Shown piece after piece: positions 34,444-44,803 of a stretch of 64,000 nt of DNA. Under the pieces are notes generated by a model. It saw nothing but the letters and a program-made list of their open reading frames with translations, was not told the origin of the DNA and made no database searches. The stretch spans positions 1,240,001 to 1,304,000 of the forward strand of contig NZ_CP048817.1 in the NCBI RefSeq assembly GCF_014171475.1, in the 5' to 3' direction. Position numbers and translations under genes: made by a program. Each line of letters starts with the position of its first letter. The first letter of the stretch is position 1. Source of the DNA: Sphingomonas sp. So64.6b. GTDB taxonomy: Bacteria; Pseudomonadota; Alphaproteobacteria; Sphingomonadales; Sphingomonadaceae.

Positions 34444-37134
34444 ATGACCGAACTTCCCAAAACCTTCGACCCCGCCGAAATCGAATCCCGCTGGTACGCC
34501 CATTGGGAGGATAAAGGCCTGTTCCGCCCCGATCGCCCCGGCGCGGAGCCCTGGACGATCGTCAACCCGCCGCCCAATGTGACGGGCAATCTGCATATCG
34601 GCCATGCGCTCGACAACACGCTGCAGGATATCCTCGCGCGTCACGCGCGGCTGAAGGGCAAGGATGCGCTCTGGGTGGTCGGCACCGACCATGCCGGCAT
34701 TGCAACGCAGATGGTGGTGGAGCGCAACATGGCGCTGCATCAGCAGAAGCGCACCGACTTCACGCGCGAACAATTCGTCGAGAAAGTGTGGGAGTGGAAG
34801 GCGGAAAGCGGCGGGATCATCACCCAGCAATTGCGCCGCCTCGGTTGCTCGATGGACTGGAAGAACGAGCGTTTCACCATGGATCCGGGCTTTTCCAAGG
34901 CCGTGCTCAAGGTGTTCGTCGATCTTCATAACGAAGGCTTGCTCTACCGCGACAAGCGCCTGGTGAACTGGGACCCGGGTCTCGGCACAGCGATCAGCGA
35001 CCTTGAGGTCGAAACGCGCGAGATCAATGGCCAGTTCTGGCATCTGCGCTATCCACTGGAAGACGGTTCGGGTTTCATCTCGGTTGCGACGACGCGCCCG
35101 GAAACGATGCTCGCCGATATGGCCGTCGCGGTGAACCCGACCGACGAACGCTATATCGCGCTGATCGGCAAGAATGTGAAGCTGCCGATCACCGGCCGGC
35201 TGATCCCGATCGTTGCCGACGAGCATGCCGATCCCGAACTCGGCTCGGGCGCGGTGAAGATCACGCCGGGTCATGACTTCAACGATTTCGAAGTGGGCAA
35301 GCGCGCCGGGTTCAAGGCCGGCGACATGCTCAACATGCTCGATGCCAAGGCACAGGTGCAGCAGACCAGCGACGGGTTGATCCCCGCCGATCTGATCGGC
35401 CTGACCACGGCGGAAGCGCGCAAGCAAGTTGTCGCGCGGCTGAAGGCGGGCGGATTCCTCGTTCCGCACATCGACAAGGAAGGCGTGGAGCACGAGTCCG
35501 AACCGCGCACGATCCAGACACCTTATGGCGACCGCTCGGGCGTGGTGATCGAGCCCTGGCTGACCGACCAATGGTATGTCGATGCGGCGACGCTCGCGAA
35601 ACCGGCGATCGAGGCGGTCAAGTCCGGCGCGATCAAGATCGTGCCCAAGACCTGGGAGAAGACCTTCTTCAACTGGATGGAGAATATCCAGCCCTGGTGC
35701 GTGTCGCGTCAGCTGTGGTGGGGGCACCGTATCCCGGCATGGTTCGCCGAGGATGGCCGCATCTTCGTCGCCGAGGACGAAGCCGGCGCACAGGCGCTGG
35801 CGGGTGAGGGCGTTGCGCTCACTCAGGATAGCGACGTTCTCGACACATGGTTCTCTTCCGCGCTGTGGCCCTTCGCGACGATGGGCTGGCCTGACGAAAC
35901 GAACCCGACCTTGCACGGCCGCTATCCCAATGATGTGCTGATCTCCGGCTTCGACATCCTGTTCTTCTGGGATGCTCGGATGATGATGCAGGGGCTGCAC
36001 TTCATGAAGGATGTGCCGTTCCGGACGCTGTATCTACATGGCCTAGTTCGTGCCGCGGACGGGCAGAAGATGTCCAAGTCGAAGGGCAATACGGTCGATC
36101 CGCTCGGCCTGATCGACCAGTACGGCGCCGATGCGCTGCGCTTTTTCATGGCGGCGATGGAAAGCCAGGGCCGCGACATCAAGATGGATGAGAAGCGGGT
36201 CGAGGGCTATCGCAACTTCGCGACCAAGCTGTGGAACGCCGCGCGTTTCTGCCAGTCGAACGGCATTGCCGCGAGTACCACGCTCGAAGCGCCCAAAGCT
36301 GAACTGGCGGTCAATCGCTGGATCATCGCCGAGACGATCCAGACCGTGCAGGCGGTCGATCTCGCATTGGTCGATTACCGTTTCGATGGCGCTGCCAATG
36401 CGATCTATCAGTTCGGCTGGAGCCGCTTCTGCGATTGGTACATCGAACTGATCAAGCCGGTGCTCGGCCAGATGGACGCGCCCGCGTCCGGTCCCGAAGC
36501 GGACGAGACGCGCGCCGTGGCCGGCTGGGTGCTCGACCAACTGCTCGTGCTGCTCCATCCCTTCATGCCCTTCATCACAGAAGAGCTGTGGTCGAAGATG
36601 GGCCCACGCAACACCGACCTGATCGTCGCGAAATGGCCGATGGCCGATGCGCGCTCGATCGATCCGGCAGCGAGCAAGGAAATCGACTGGCTGATCCGTC
36701 TGGTCAGCGAAGTCCGCGCCGCACGCAACGAACTCAACATCGCGCCCGGCGCGCGGATGAAGCTGCATGTCCGTGACGGCTCCGCCGCGACCTTCGATCG
36801 CCTCGCGCGGCAGACCGCCGTGCTCGGTCGTCTCGCCCGGGTCGATTATGTCGCGGGTGAGCCGGCGCCGGGCGGCGCGATCCAGATCGTGGTCGATGAA
36901 GCGACCTATATCCTGCCGCTCGAAGGCGTAATCGACCTCGACGCCGAACGCGCCCGCCTGACCAAGGGCATCGCGGCGGCGGAGAAGGAACGCGATGCGC
37001 TCGCCGGCCGGCTCGGCAATGCGAGCTTTGTCGAACGGGCGAAACCCGAGGCGGTCGAAAAGGCCAAGGCGGACCATGCCGACAAGGCAGCGGAAGCCGA
37101 GCGGCTGGCGGCGGCATTGGGACGACTGGGTTAG
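34444..37134 (+). CDS. valS: Valyl-tRNA synthetase
   Basis: An 896-residue class Ia synthetase that charges tRNA-Val. Motifs in order: the HIGH box as [17 protein letters not shown] (near residue 50), the editing CP1 domain with [30 protein letters not shown], and KMSKS as [14 protein letters not shown] (near 545); a C-terminal coiled coil ([26 protein letters not shown]) binds tRNA. Length and order are standard. Its TAG overlaps the GTG of the MATE gene by one base. Confidence 0.98.
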   Translation: MTELPKTFDPAEIESRWYAHWEDKGLFRPDRPGAEPWTIVNPPPNVTGNLHIGHALDNTLQDILARHARLKGKDALWVVGTDHAGIATQMVVERNMALHQQKRTDFTREQFVEKVWEWKAESGGIITQQLRRLGCSMDWKNERFTMDPGFSKAVLKVFVDLHNEGLLYRDKRLVNWDPGLGTAISDLEVETREINGQFWHLRYPLEDGSGFISVATTRPETMLADMAVAVNPTDERYIALIGKNVKLPITGRLIPIVADEHADPELGSGAVKITPGHDFNDFEVGKRAGFKAGDMLNMLDAKAQVQQTSDGLIPADLIGLTTAEARKQVVARLKAGGFLVPHIDKEGVEHESEPRTIQTPYGDRSGVVIEPWLTDQWYVDAATLAKPAIEAVKSGAIKIVPKTWEKTFFNWMENIQPWCVSRQLWWGHRIPAWFAEDGRIFVAEDEAGAQALAGEGVALTQDSDVLDTWFSSALWPFATMGWPDETNPTLHGRYPNDVLISGFDILFFWDARMMMQGLHFMKDVPFRTLYLHGLVRAADGQKMSKSKGNTVDPLGLIDQYGADALRFFMAAMESQGRDIKMDEKRVEGYRNFATKLWNAARFCQSNGIAASTTLEAPKAELAVNRWIIAETIQTVQAVDLALVDYRFDGAANAIYQFGWSRFCDWYIELIKPVLGQMDAPASGPEADETRAVAGWVLDQLLVLLHPFMPFITEELWSKMGPRNTDLIVAKWPMADARSIDPAASKEIDWLIRLVSEVRAARNELNIAPGARMKLHVRDGSAATFDRLARQTAVLGRLARVDYVAGEPAPGGAIQIVVDEATYILPLEGVIDLDAERARLTKGIAAAEKERDALAGRLGNASFVERAKPEAVEKAKADHADKAAEAERLAAALGRLG

Positions 37135-38582
37135 TGGCGACACGCCCCGGCCAGCGTGACCTGACGACGGGGCCGATCCGCCGGACGCTGCTGCTGTTCG
37201 CGCTGCCGACGCTCGCCTCGAACATTCTGCAGACGCTCAACGGCGCGATCAATTCGGTCTGGGTCGGCCGCTTCCTGGGTGAAGGTGCGCTGGCGGCGAC
37301 TTCCAACGCCAACATCATCATGTTCCTGACCTTCGGCGCAGTGTTCGGCTTCGGCATGGCGGCGACGATCCTGGTTGGGCAGAGCGTCGGCCGGCGCGAT
37401 ATCGAAGGTGCGCGACGCGCGTTCGGGTCGGCGGTCGGCCTGGTCGTTGGTGGCGCCGTCGTCATCTCGGCGCTGGGCTGGATTTTCGCGCCCGAAATCC
37501 TGCATCTGCTCGCCACACCGGGCGATGCGATGCAATTGGCGCTCGATTATCTGCGCGTCATCTTCCTCGGTCTGCCCGCCTCGATGCTGCTCGTCCTGCT
37601 GACCATGGGGCTGCGTGGAACGGGCGATTCGATGACGCCCTTATGGTTCATGGGGCTGACCGCGCTGCTCGACACCGTGCTCAACCCGCTGCTGATCATC
37701 GGCGTGGGCCCGTTCCCGGCGCTTGGCATCGCGGGCTCTGCGCTGGCGACGCTGATCGCCAATCTGATCTCGGTCATCGCCTTGCTCTTCTATATCTACC
37801 GTCGCGACTTGCCGATCCGGCTGCGTGGTCAAGAGCTTCGTTACTTGCTGCCGGAGGCGGCACTGGTGCGTACGATCGTCGCCAAGGGCCTGCCGATGGG
37901 CGCGCAGATGCTCGTCATGTCGACCGCCGGCCTGACCATGGTCGGGCTGGTCAACCGGCTCGGCGTGGATACCGCCGCGGCCTATGGCGTCTCGCAACAG
38001 CTTTGGGGCTTCATCCAGATGCCGGCAATGGCGATCGGCGCGGCGGTCAGCGCGATGGCGGCGCAGAATATCGGCGCGGGCCGCTGGGACCGCGTGGCGA
38101 GCATCACCAATGCCGGGCTGCTGACCAATTTCGTTCTGACCGGCGCAATGGTCGTCGCGGTGATCCTGTTCGACCGGCCGGTGATGGGGCTGTTCCTCGG
38201 CGATCACAGCCCCGCCTTGCCGATTGGGCGGCATATCCAGCTGATCGCGAGCTGGAACTTCGTGCTGTTCGGCATGACCATGGTGTTCTTCTCGACCGTG
38301 CGCGCCAATGGCGCGGTATGGGCGCCGTTGCTGTCGCTGATCATCGCGCTTTATCCGGTGCGCATCGGTTTCGCGATCTTCGCCCAACCCTATCTTGGTG
38401 CGGACGCGCTGTGGTGGAGCTTCCCGATCGGCTCGAGCGTCACGCTGATGCTGGCCTTTCTCTATTACCGCTATGGCGGCTGGAAGCGCGGTATCCTCGC
38501 GGTGCCGCCCGATCGCGAAGAAACGGGTGAGGCGGCACACGCCACGACCGAACCCGCGGGCCGGCAACACCCGACGGGTTGA
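37134..38582 (+). CDS. MATE family efflux transporter
   Basis: A 482-residue membrane protein with 12 predicted helices arranged as two six-helix halves (IRRTLLLFALPTLASNILQTL... and VRTIVAKGLPMGAQMLVMS...). Family features include WVGRFLGEGALAATSNANIIM, VGQSVGRRDIEGARRA, LLVLLTMGLRGTGDSMTPL. MATE proteins export drugs or metabolites in exchange for Na+ or H+. The GTG start at 37134 shares one base with the valS stop. Confidence 0.9.
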   Translation: MATRPGQRDLTTGPIRRTLLLFALPTLASNILQTLNGAINSVWVGRFLGEGALAATSNANIIMFLTFGAVFGFGMAATILVGQSVGRRDIEGARRAFGSAVGLVVGGAVVISALGWIFAPEILHLLATPGDAMQLALDYLRVIFLGLPASMLLVLLTMGLRGTGDSMTPLWFMGLTALLDTVLNPLLIIGVGPFPALGIAGSALATLIANLISVIALLFYIYRRDLPIRLRGQELRYLLPEAALVRTIVAKGLPMGAQMLVMSTAGLTMVGLVNRLGVDTAAAYGVSQQLWGFIQMPAMAIGAAVSAMAAQNIGAGRWDRVASITNAGLLTNFVLTGAMVVAVILFDRPVMGLFLGDHSPALPIGRHIQLIASWNFVLFGMTMVFFSTVRANGAVWAPLLSLIIALYPVRIGFAIFAQPYLGADALWWSFPIGSSVTLMLAFLYYRYGGWKRGILAVPPDREETGEAAHATTEPAGRQHPTG

Positions 38583-38585
38583 GCT

Positions 38586-39416
38586 TTATTTGTCGAGCGC
38601 GAAGGTGACGGTCAGCCGGGCGTTCGTCACCACCGGGGTCGGCGTGATATCGACAATGATTGGGGGTGCCAGAGCCTGGGCTGCATACCCGTCACTCGAC
38701 CCTATGTCAGACATGGTCATGGAATCCCGGCCGGCGCTGTCCTCCACCGAAATGATCGGGCCAAGGTTCGCGCCCGACGCCGATGCAATGGCTTCCGCCT
38801 GAGCCTGGGCACGGCGCATCGCGTCTGCGACCGCCCGGCGCGACGCGCTGGCTTCATCGCGCAGGGCGAATGTCTCGACCGTCGCTTGGTTCGCACCAAG
38901 TCGCCCGGCAAGTCCAACCGCCGTGCCCGCATCCTTCACTGACGCGAGCAATACCGTCGCTTCGATCTGGGCAATGCGGCCAATCACCTTGCATGGCCCT
39001 TTTGTCGGCGCCGTGTTTCCCTGCGACGCAACCGCGTTGGCCTCGGCTTCGAGCTGATCGGCCGCGGCCTCAAGCTGATCGGCGATCATCTCTGGGTCGG
39101 TCGTGTCGAAGAACATTCCGTTGCCGCAATCGCCCGAACGGACTTCCCTGATCGCGATCGAACCGGTGCGGACATCCATCTTTGGATCGAGCGAGCGCAA
39201 TCCGCTGAATACTGCTTTCTGCTTTTCAGCGAGCGCGCTGACGGCGGCATCGGGCGTTTTCCCTTCGCCGTGAAGGCTGAGTCTCAATGTCGCGACATCG
39301 GGCGGCGTCTCGACTTTCCCCACGGCTGAGACGATGATTGATGCCGCTGGCCGCGTTTGCGCCAGCGCGGGCGCTGATAGCATCGTTGCGATAATGAATG
39401 CAGATTTGATCGTCAT
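38586..39416 (-). CDS. SIMPL domain (DUF541) periplasmic protein
   Basis: A 276-residue protein with a signal peptide (MTIKSAFIIATMLSAPALA then Q) and the DUF541/SIMPL architecture: SIIVSAVGKVETPPDVATLRLSLHGEGKTPDAAVSAL, then ending ALRDEASASRRAVADAMRRAQAQAEAIASASGANLGPIISVEDSA. These proteins are periplasmic, with E. coli YggE linked to oxidative stress; the function is not settled. The ATG at 39416 has AGGGGGGA 7 bases upstream. Its stop is 3 bases from the MATE stop, so the two genes converge. Confidence 0.88.
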   Translation of the reverse strand: MTIKSAFIIATMLSAPALAQTRPAASIIVSAVGKVETPPDVATLRLSLHGEGKTPDAAVSALAEKQKAVFSGLRSLDPKMDVRTGSIAIREVRSGDCGNGMFFDTTDPEMIADQLEAAADQLEAEANAVASQGNTAPTKGPCKVIGRIAQIEATVLLASVKDAGTAVGLAGRLGANQATVETFALRDEASASRRAVADAMRRAQAQAEAIASASGANLGPIISVEDSAGRDSMTMSDIGSSDGYAAQALAPPIIVDITPTPVVTNARLTVTFALDK

Positions 39417-39441
39417 CACGTCCCCCCTTATTAGTTCAATC

Positions 39442-39453
39442 ATGTTATAACAT
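39442..39453. promoter_or_regulatory. AT-rich palindrome upstream of the SIMPL gene
   Basis: ATGTTATAACAT is a perfect 12-bp palindrome 26-37 bases upstream of the minus-strand start codon at 39416. It lies where a -10/-35 region would be (TATAAC within it resembles a -10 box), so it may be an operator. No binding protein can be named. Confidence 0.4.
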
Positions 39454-39540
39454 AACTTAATACGACCGACTGTAAAGGCTGGCAACTATGACGGTGCAAA
39501 GATGGGACGCCATCATATCGCAACTAAATTCGATCCCGCC

Positions 39541-40419
39541 TCAAACCGGCACCATCACCTCGATAATGCCGGCGGCGACCTTCGCCGTCACCGGCGTCTT
39601 CGCCAGCAACTCGCCGTCGATCGAAATCGGCAGCGGTGGCTCGGTATGCAGTTTCAGCGATGTGCCGCTGATTTCGACTGTTGTTTCGTGCCGTACGTCG
39701 AGCCGCAGCACGCTCGCCGCCCAGTTCTTGATCAACCGGCGCTTCACATGGCCGGTCACCGCCTGGACGACGATCACGCCGTTATCGACCGCCGCCTGAT
39801 CGTTCAGCTCGGTGCCGCCATGATAGGGGCCGTTGGAAATACGCACTTCGACCGCCGCGATCCGCCGTTCGTCCCGACCTTCGCCGACGATCAGTGTGAA
39901 CGGCTTGAAATGGAGAAACTCCCACGCCGCCCAACCGAGATAACCGACCCGTCCGAGATATTTCTTCAACCCGTGCGGCACGCTGCGCGCGATCTGCGGC
40001 GCAATGCCGATCGCCGCGCAATTGGCGAAATAATCGCCGTCGATCATGCCAAGATCGATCCGCTTGAGCCGGCCGCCTGCGATGACCTTCACCGCGCCTT
40101 CGATATCGAGCGGGATGCCGAGCGTGCGCGCAAAGCTGTTGGCGGTCCCGAACGGCAATACCGCGAGCGCGGTGCCGGTCCCGACAAGCTTGTCGACGAG
40201 GCCGCTGATCGTGCCGTCCCCGCCACCCAGGATCATCAGATCGGGCTTTTTCGCCAGCGCACGATCGATCGTCGCGTCCAGTTCGTCCGGATCCTCGACG
40301 GCATGCGCATCGACTGGAAAGGGCAAATCCTTCATCGCCGTACAGGCGCGTTCGAACAGCGCCCGGCCCTTGCGCGATCTGGCATTGACGATCATCGCGG
40401 CGGAACGGATTCGGGACAT
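39541..40419 (-). CDS. Diacylglycerol-kinase catalytic-domain lipid kinase (YegS/BmrU-like)
   Basis: A 292-residue protein with the DAGK_cat domain: AMIVNARSRKG at the N-terminus, the ATP-binding LMILGGGDGTISGLVDKL (GGGDGT), LPFGTANSFARTLGIP, and a beta-sandwich C-terminal domain ending PLPISIDGELLAKTP. Such proteins phosphorylate diacylglycerol, phosphatidylglycerol or related lipids. The substrate is unknown. It diverges from hemB. Confidence 0.9.
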   Translation of the reverse strand: MSRIRSAAMIVNARSRKGRALFERACTAMKDLPFPVDAHAVEDPDELDATIDRALAKKPDLMILGGGDGTISGLVDKLVGTGTALAVLPFGTANSFARTLGIPLDIEGAVKVIAGGRLKRIDLGMIDGDYFANCAAIGIAPQIARSVPHGLKKYLGRVGYLGWAAWEFLHFKPFTLIVGEGRDERRIAAVEVRISNGPYHGGTELNDQAAVDNGVIVVQAVTGHVKRRLIKNWAASVLRLDVRHETTVEISGTSLKLHTEPPLPISIDGELLAKTPVTAKVAAGIIEVMVPV

Positions 40420-40522
40420 AGAGGAGGCTGACTTTCGCAGTGATTGTCGGCCCTAACGCACCGCATGCGGTTTCGACCCCGTAACGCTTGCGCGGTCGGG
40501 CGCGATCAACCACAAGCGCGGC

Positions 40523-41515
40523 ATGTCCGCTCAATACCCCGCACTCCGCTTGCGTCGCACCCGCGCTTCCGCCTGGAGCCGCCGGCTTCATGCCGAAACC
40601 GTGCTGACGCCCGCCGATCTGATCTGGCCGTTGTTCATCGCCGAAGGGCAGGGGGTCGAGGAACCGATCGCGTCGCTGCCCGGCGTGTCGCGCTGGTCGG
40701 TCGACGCGATCGTCGCGCGTGCCCACGAAGCGCGCGATCTCGGCATTGCCTGCCTTGCCTTGTTTCCCAATACGCCGCCGGGCTTGCGCACCGACGACGG
40801 CCGCGAAGCACTCAATCCGGACAATCTGATGTGCCGCGCGATCCGTGCGATCAAGGATGCGGTGCCCGATATCGGCGTGCTGACCGATGTCGCGCTCGAT
40901 CCCTATACCGCGCATGGCCATGACGGGCTGGTCGATGAGGCGGGTTATGTGATCAACGACGCGACTGCCGAGGTGCTGGTCGGCCAGTCGCTCAATCAAG
41001 CCGCGGCCGGCGCCGACATCATCGCACCGTCCGACATGATGGACGGCCGCATCGGCCTGATCCGCGAAGCGCTCGAAAGCGCCAATCACCACAACGTCCA
41101 GATCATGTCCTACGCCGCCAAATATGCGAGCGCCTTTTACGGGCCGTTCCGCGACGCGGTCGGCTCGCGCGGACTGCTCAAAGGCGACAAGAAGACGTAT
41201 CAGATGGACTCGGCCAATGCCGAGGAAGCACTGCGTGAGGTCGCGCTCGATCTTGCCGAGGGCGCCGACAGCGTGATGGTCAAGCCGGGCCTGCCCTATC
41301 TCGACATCATCCTGCGCGTGAAGGCGGAGTTTCAGGTACCGGTCTTCGCGTATCAGGTGTCCGGTGAATATGCGATGATCGAGGCGGCGGTCGCGGCCGG
41401 TGCGGGCGAACGCGACGCGCTGGTGCTGGAAACGCTGATGGCGTTCAAACGCGCGGGCTGTTCGGGCGTGCTGACCTATCACGCGGCGCACGCGGCGCGC
41501 CTGCTGCGCGCATGA
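40523..41515 (+). CDS. hemB: Delta-aminolevulinic acid dehydratase (porphobilinogen synthase)
   Basis: HemB condenses two 5-aminolevulinate molecules to porphobilinogen for haem, sirohaem and cobalamin. The 330-residue protein carries the two Schiff-base lysines in SYAAKYASAFYGPFRDA (K near 195) and VKPGLPYLDII (K near 250), and RDAVGSRGLLKGDKKTYQMD. In the metal region VLTDVALDPYTAHGHDG, the usual zinc cysteines are replaced by Asp/Ala, so this looks like the zinc-independent, Mg2+-type enzyme. It starts the coupled run to the MFS/spermidine-synthase gene. Confidence 0.97.
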   Translation: MSAQYPALRLRRTRASAWSRRLHAETVLTPADLIWPLFIAEGQGVEEPIASLPGVSRWSVDAIVARAHEARDLGIACLALFPNTPPGLRTDDGREALNPDNLMCRAIRAIKDAVPDIGVLTDVALDPYTAHGHDGLVDEAGYVINDATAEVLVGQSLNQAAAGADIIAPSDMMDGRIGLIREALESANHHNVQIMSYAAKYASAFYGPFRDAVGSRGLLKGDKKTYQMDSANAEEALREVALDLAEGADSVMVKPGLPYLDIILRVKAEFQVPVFAYQVSGEYAMIEAAVAAGAGERDALVLETLMAFKRAGCSGVLTYHAAHAARLLRA

Positions 41516-42048
41516 TCGAGACCGAACGCCTGATCCTGCGCTGGCCCTTGCCCGCCGATCATGCCGCGCTGCATGCGATGTGGGCCGACCCGGCGGTGAT
41601 GATCGACCTCGGCCCGCTCAAATCGCCGGTCGACAGCGACGCGGCGCTTGCGCGTCATGCCGGATATCGGGACAGCCATGGTCTCGGTTTCTGGACCGTC
41701 GAACTGCGAGAGGATGGCAGCGTGATCGGATTTTGCGGATTGAAGCCCGGTGCCGAGAACACGCCGGCCGAAGGCGAGGTTGAGATCGGCTGGATGCTTG
41801 CCCGGCCCTGGTGGGGCAAGGGCTATGCGGGGGAAGCGGCGATGGCGAGCCTCGATTGGGCCTGGGCCAGGCTGGCCGTACCGCGCGTGGTCGCGATCAC
41901 GGCGGCACGCAACCTGTCCAGCCAGCGGCTGATGCAACGCCTCGGCATGACCAGGCGCGTCGAGAATTTCGAGCATCCGGCCTTTCCCGAAAGCGATCCG
42001 CTGCGTGATAGCGTGATCTTCACGATCGACCGCCCGGTAGCGCCGTGA
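41512..42048 (+). CDS. GNAT family N-acetyltransferase (RimJ/RimL-like, copy 1)
   Basis: A 178-residue GNAT protein. It begins MIETERLILRWPLPADHAAL, has FWTVELREDGSVIGFCGLKP, the acetyl-CoA-binding VEIGWMLARPWWGKGYAGEAA (motif A, Gln/Arg-x2-Gly-x-Gly/Ala variant), and RVVAITAARNLSSQRLMQRLGM. It acetylates a protein or small molecule not known. It overlaps hemB (ATGA) and its paralogue (GTGA). Confidence 0.9.
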   Translation: MIETERLILRWPLPADHAALHAMWADPAVMIDLGPLKSPVDSDAALARHAGYRDSHGLGFWTVELREDGSVIGFCGLKPGAENTPAEGEVEIGWMLARPWWGKGYAGEAAMASLDWAWARLAVPRVVAITAARNLSSQRLMQRLGMTRRVENFEHPAFPESDPLRDSVIFTIDRPVAP

Positions 42049-42584
42049 TCACGACCGAACGCCTGATCCTGCGGCCCTATGCGGCGCGCGATCGTGCCGC
42101 GTTGCGTGAGCAATGCGACGATCCGGAGGTCATGCGCTTCTTGCTCGCGGTGCCGGATGATGACGCGCTCGACACGATGATCGACCGAATGGCCGGTTAT
42201 CTGCTCGATTACGGCTTCACTTTCTGGACCGTCGAGCGGCGCAGCGATGGTGCGGTCATCGGTGTGTGCCGGCTGAAGCCCGGTGCGCCCGGCACGCCGA
42301 TCGCGGACGAGGTCGAGATCGGCTGGCGCCTGTCGCGCGACTATTGGGGGCAGGGCTATGCGCGCGAAGCGGCGCAGGCAAGTCTCGACTGGGCTTGGGC
42401 GAATACCGACGCGCGCACCGTCGCCGCGATCACCGTGCCCGATAATCAGGCCAGTTGGCGCCTGATGGAACGACTGGGCATGCATCGTATCGCCGATGGT
42501 GATTTCGATCATCCGCTGGTCGAAGACGGCAGTCCGCTCAAGCGCCACATCCTCTATCGAATCGAACGCCCCAATCATGGCTGA
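42045..42584 (+). CDS. GNAT family N-acetyltransferase (RimJ/RimL-like, copy 2)
   Basis: A 179-residue paralogue of the gene before it, from GTG 42045: MITTERLILRPYAARDRAAL, FWTVERRSDGAVIGVCRLKP, VEIGWRLSRDYWGQGYAREAA and RTVAAITVPDNQASWRLMER. The two products share the order and most motif residues but differ in specificity-determining loops. It overlaps copy 1 as GTGA and the MFS fusion by 8 bases. Confidence 0.9.
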   Translation: MITTERLILRPYAARDRAALREQCDDPEVMRFLLAVPDDDALDTMIDRMAGYLLDYGFTFWTVERRSDGAVIGVCRLKPGAPGTPIADEVEIGWRLSRDYWGQGYAREAAQASLDWAWANTDARTVAAITVPDNQASWRLMERLGMHRIADGDFDHPLVEDGSPLKRHILYRIERPNHG

Positions 42585-44802
42585 TTTCAACGCGCCGGCG
42601 CGCCGTGCGAGGCTTTTGTTCGTCGTTGCGATCCTGTCGGGCTCGTTTCTGCTGTTCCTGGTCCAGCCGATGGTTGCGCGCATGGCCTTGCCGCGGCTCG
42701 GCGGCGCGCCCGCCGTGTGGAACTCGGCGATGCTGGTCTATCAGGCGCTGCTGCTCGGCGGATATGCCTATGCCCATTGGCTCGGGCGCGTCAGCCCGCG
42801 TCGCCAGGCCGCGATCCATCTGGCCGTGCTACTCGTCGCTGGCTTGTGGTTGCCGATCGGCCTGATGTCGATGCAATTACCCGCCAATGCACAGCCGGCG
42901 GTCTGGGTGCCATGGCTGCTCGGCGCTTCGATCGGACCGTTGTTCTTCGCCATCTCGGCTCAAGCGCCGCTGCTGCAGCGGTGGTTCAGCATTTCGAGCA
43001 AGGGCGGGGATCCGTATGCGCTCTACGCCGCCTCGAATTTCGGCAGCTTTGGCGGGCTGATCGCCTATCCGCTGCTGGTCGAACCGGAACTCGCTTTGCA
43101 TGGACAAAGCATAATGTGGAGCGCGGGCTATGGGCTGGTCGTGATCCTGGTCGCGGCGTGTGCACTGACATTGCCGAAGGGCGCGGCGACGATCGCAGAG
43201 GGGCCCGTCGCGGCAAGCGAACCGCCGGCACGACGCCGGATTGCGCTGTGGATCGCGCTGGCGCTGGTGCCGTCGGGCCTGATGCTCGCCACCACGACCT
43301 ATATCACCACCGATGTCGTCGCCATGCCGTTGCTCTGGGTCATGCCGCTCGGCCTTTATCTGCTGAGTTTCACGATCGCCTTTGCCGCCAATCGTACCTT
43401 TGCGGATATCCTGACCCGCATTGCGCCGGTCACGATCCTGCTATTTGGTGGCATATTGGCCGGCGGATACCAGGAGCGCCCCTATCTCAACGCCGGCATC
43501 GCGCTGATGCTGTTGTTCATGACCTCGGTTGCGCTGCACACCGCGATGTACCGGTTACGGCCGGCACCCGACCGGCTCACCGGCTTCTATCTCGCAATGT
43601 CGGTCGGCGGCGTGCTTGGCGGTGTGTTCGCCGCGCTGATCGCGCCTTTGGTGTTCGACTGGACTTATGAATATCCGCTGCTGATCCTGGCAGCGGGTGT
43701 GCTGGTGCCGCAATCTTTCCTGATCGATCCGGTGCGGCGCATCTGGCACGGGACTGTGCAACGCCAACGTATCATCACACTGGCTATCGCGCTGGTGGTG
43801 GCAATGCTGCTGCTCGGCGTGATCAGCATGTCACTTGCTGCCGGCGCCGATGGCAAGCCGACGCCGCCGTTCGTATTCCTGATCATCGTCCTGCTCGGCC
43901 TTATCGCCACCGGCGTACGCCGCGCGTTCGTTATCGTGCTGGCCGGGGCGCTGGTCGTCTTTGGCGGCTATCGCTCGATCATGATCTCGTTGGAGCCAGA
44001 TGCTCGGGTGCGGAGTTATTTCGGCGTCTATACGGTGCGTGGCAACCCGACGATGCGTCAGCTCTCGCATGGCACCACAGTTCACGGCACGCAGCTGATC
44101 GGCAGTGAAACACGCGAGCGTACGCCGACGGCTTATTATGTCCGCAATTCGGGCGTAGGACAGGCGATGATGGCGTTGCCGACGCTGTACGGCGACCACG
44201 CCCGTGTCGGGGTGGTCGGGCTCGGTGCGGGGACGCTCGCTTGTTATGCCCGGCCCGGGCAGGATTGGCGCTTCTACGAAATCGACCCCGTCGTCGTGCG
44301 CATCGCGCGAGACACCGGCCAGTTTACCTTCCTGTCGCGCTGCCTGCCTGATCCGAAGGTCGTGATCGGTGACGCCCGGCTCAACCTGCTCGCCGAACCG
44401 ACCGGAGGACTGGATATCCTCGCGCTCGATGCGTTTTCGTCCGATTCGGTGCCGATGCATTTGATGACGCGCGAGGCGTTCGACACCTATGGCCGCGTGC
44501 TCGCACATGATGGCGTGCTGCTCGTCCACATTTCCAACCGATTCCTCAATCTCGAACCGGTCGTGTCGTCGGGCGCGGTCGCTGGCGGCTGGAGTGCGGC
44601 GAAACTGGTCTATTATCCGGGCAAGAACGGCGGCCCGGCGGAAACCGGTTCGGCGTGGATCGCGCTGTCGCGTGATCCCGCGACCATCACGACATTGAAG
44701 GCGCGCGATGCGGCCTGGGCGCCGGTGCCGCGTTATCCGCATTTCACGCCCTGGACCGACGATTATTCGACGATCCTGCCGCTGGTGAAAGGTCTCCGGT
44801 AG
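42577..44802 (+). CDS. Fused MFS / spermidine-synthase-like protein
   Basis: A 741-residue protein. Residues about 10-470 form a polytopic membrane part with 12 or more helices (ILSGSFLLFLVQPMVARMALPRLGGAPAVWNSAML at the start). The C-terminal domain is a spermidine-synthase-type methyltransferase fold: VGVVGLGAGTLACYARPGQDW (motif I), FYEIDPVVVRIA, GDARLNLL and ILALDAFSSDSVPMHLMTREAF. The domain lacks the usual aminopropyl acceptor and is of unknown activity. Fusions of this kind are recognised but not biochemically defined. It is coupled to the GNAT gene and converges with the lipoprotein. Confidence 0.85.
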   Translation: MADFNAPARRARLLFVVAILSGSFLLFLVQPMVARMALPRLGGAPAVWNSAMLVYQALLLGGYAYAHWLGRVSPRRQAAIHLAVLLVAGLWLPIGLMSMQLPANAQPAVWVPWLLGASIGPLFFAISAQAPLLQRWFSISSKGGDPYALYAASNFGSFGGLIAYPLLVEPELALHGQSIMWSAGYGLVVILVAACALTLPKGAATIAEGPVAASEPPARRRIALWIALALVPSGLMLATTTYITTDVVAMPLLWVMPLGLYLLSFTIAFAANRTFADILTRIAPVTILLFGGILAGGYQERPYLNAGIALMLLFMTSVALHTAMYRLRPAPDRLTGFYLAMSVGGVLGGVFAALIAPLVFDWTYEYPLLILAAGVLVPQSFLIDPVRRIWHGTVQRQRIITLAIALVVAMLLLGVISMSLAAGADGKPTPPFVFLIIVLLGLIATGVRRAFVIVLAGALVVFGGYRSIMISLEPDARVRSYFGVYTVRGNPTMRQLSHGTTVHGTQLIGSETRERTPTAYYVRNSGVGQAMMALPTLYGDHARVGVVGLGAGTLACYARPGQDWRFYEIDPVVVRIARDTGQFTFLSRCLPDPKVVIGDARLNLLAEPTGGLDILALDAFSSDSVPMHLMTREAFDTYGRVLAHDGVLLVHISNRFLNLEPVVSSGAVAGGWSAAKLVYYPGKNGGPAETGSAWIALSRDPATITTLKARDAAWAPVPRYPHFTPWTDDYSTILPLVKGLR

Positions 44803-44803
44803 A

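Noticed and set aside
32446..36000. A very long open frame on the minus strand opposite the S9 peptidase and valS (over 1,100 codons)
   Set aside because: Both plus-strand genes are firmly identified with complete catalytic motifs; the antisense frame is His/Arg/Asp-rich with no domain, the usual mirror effect of GC-rich codon bias.
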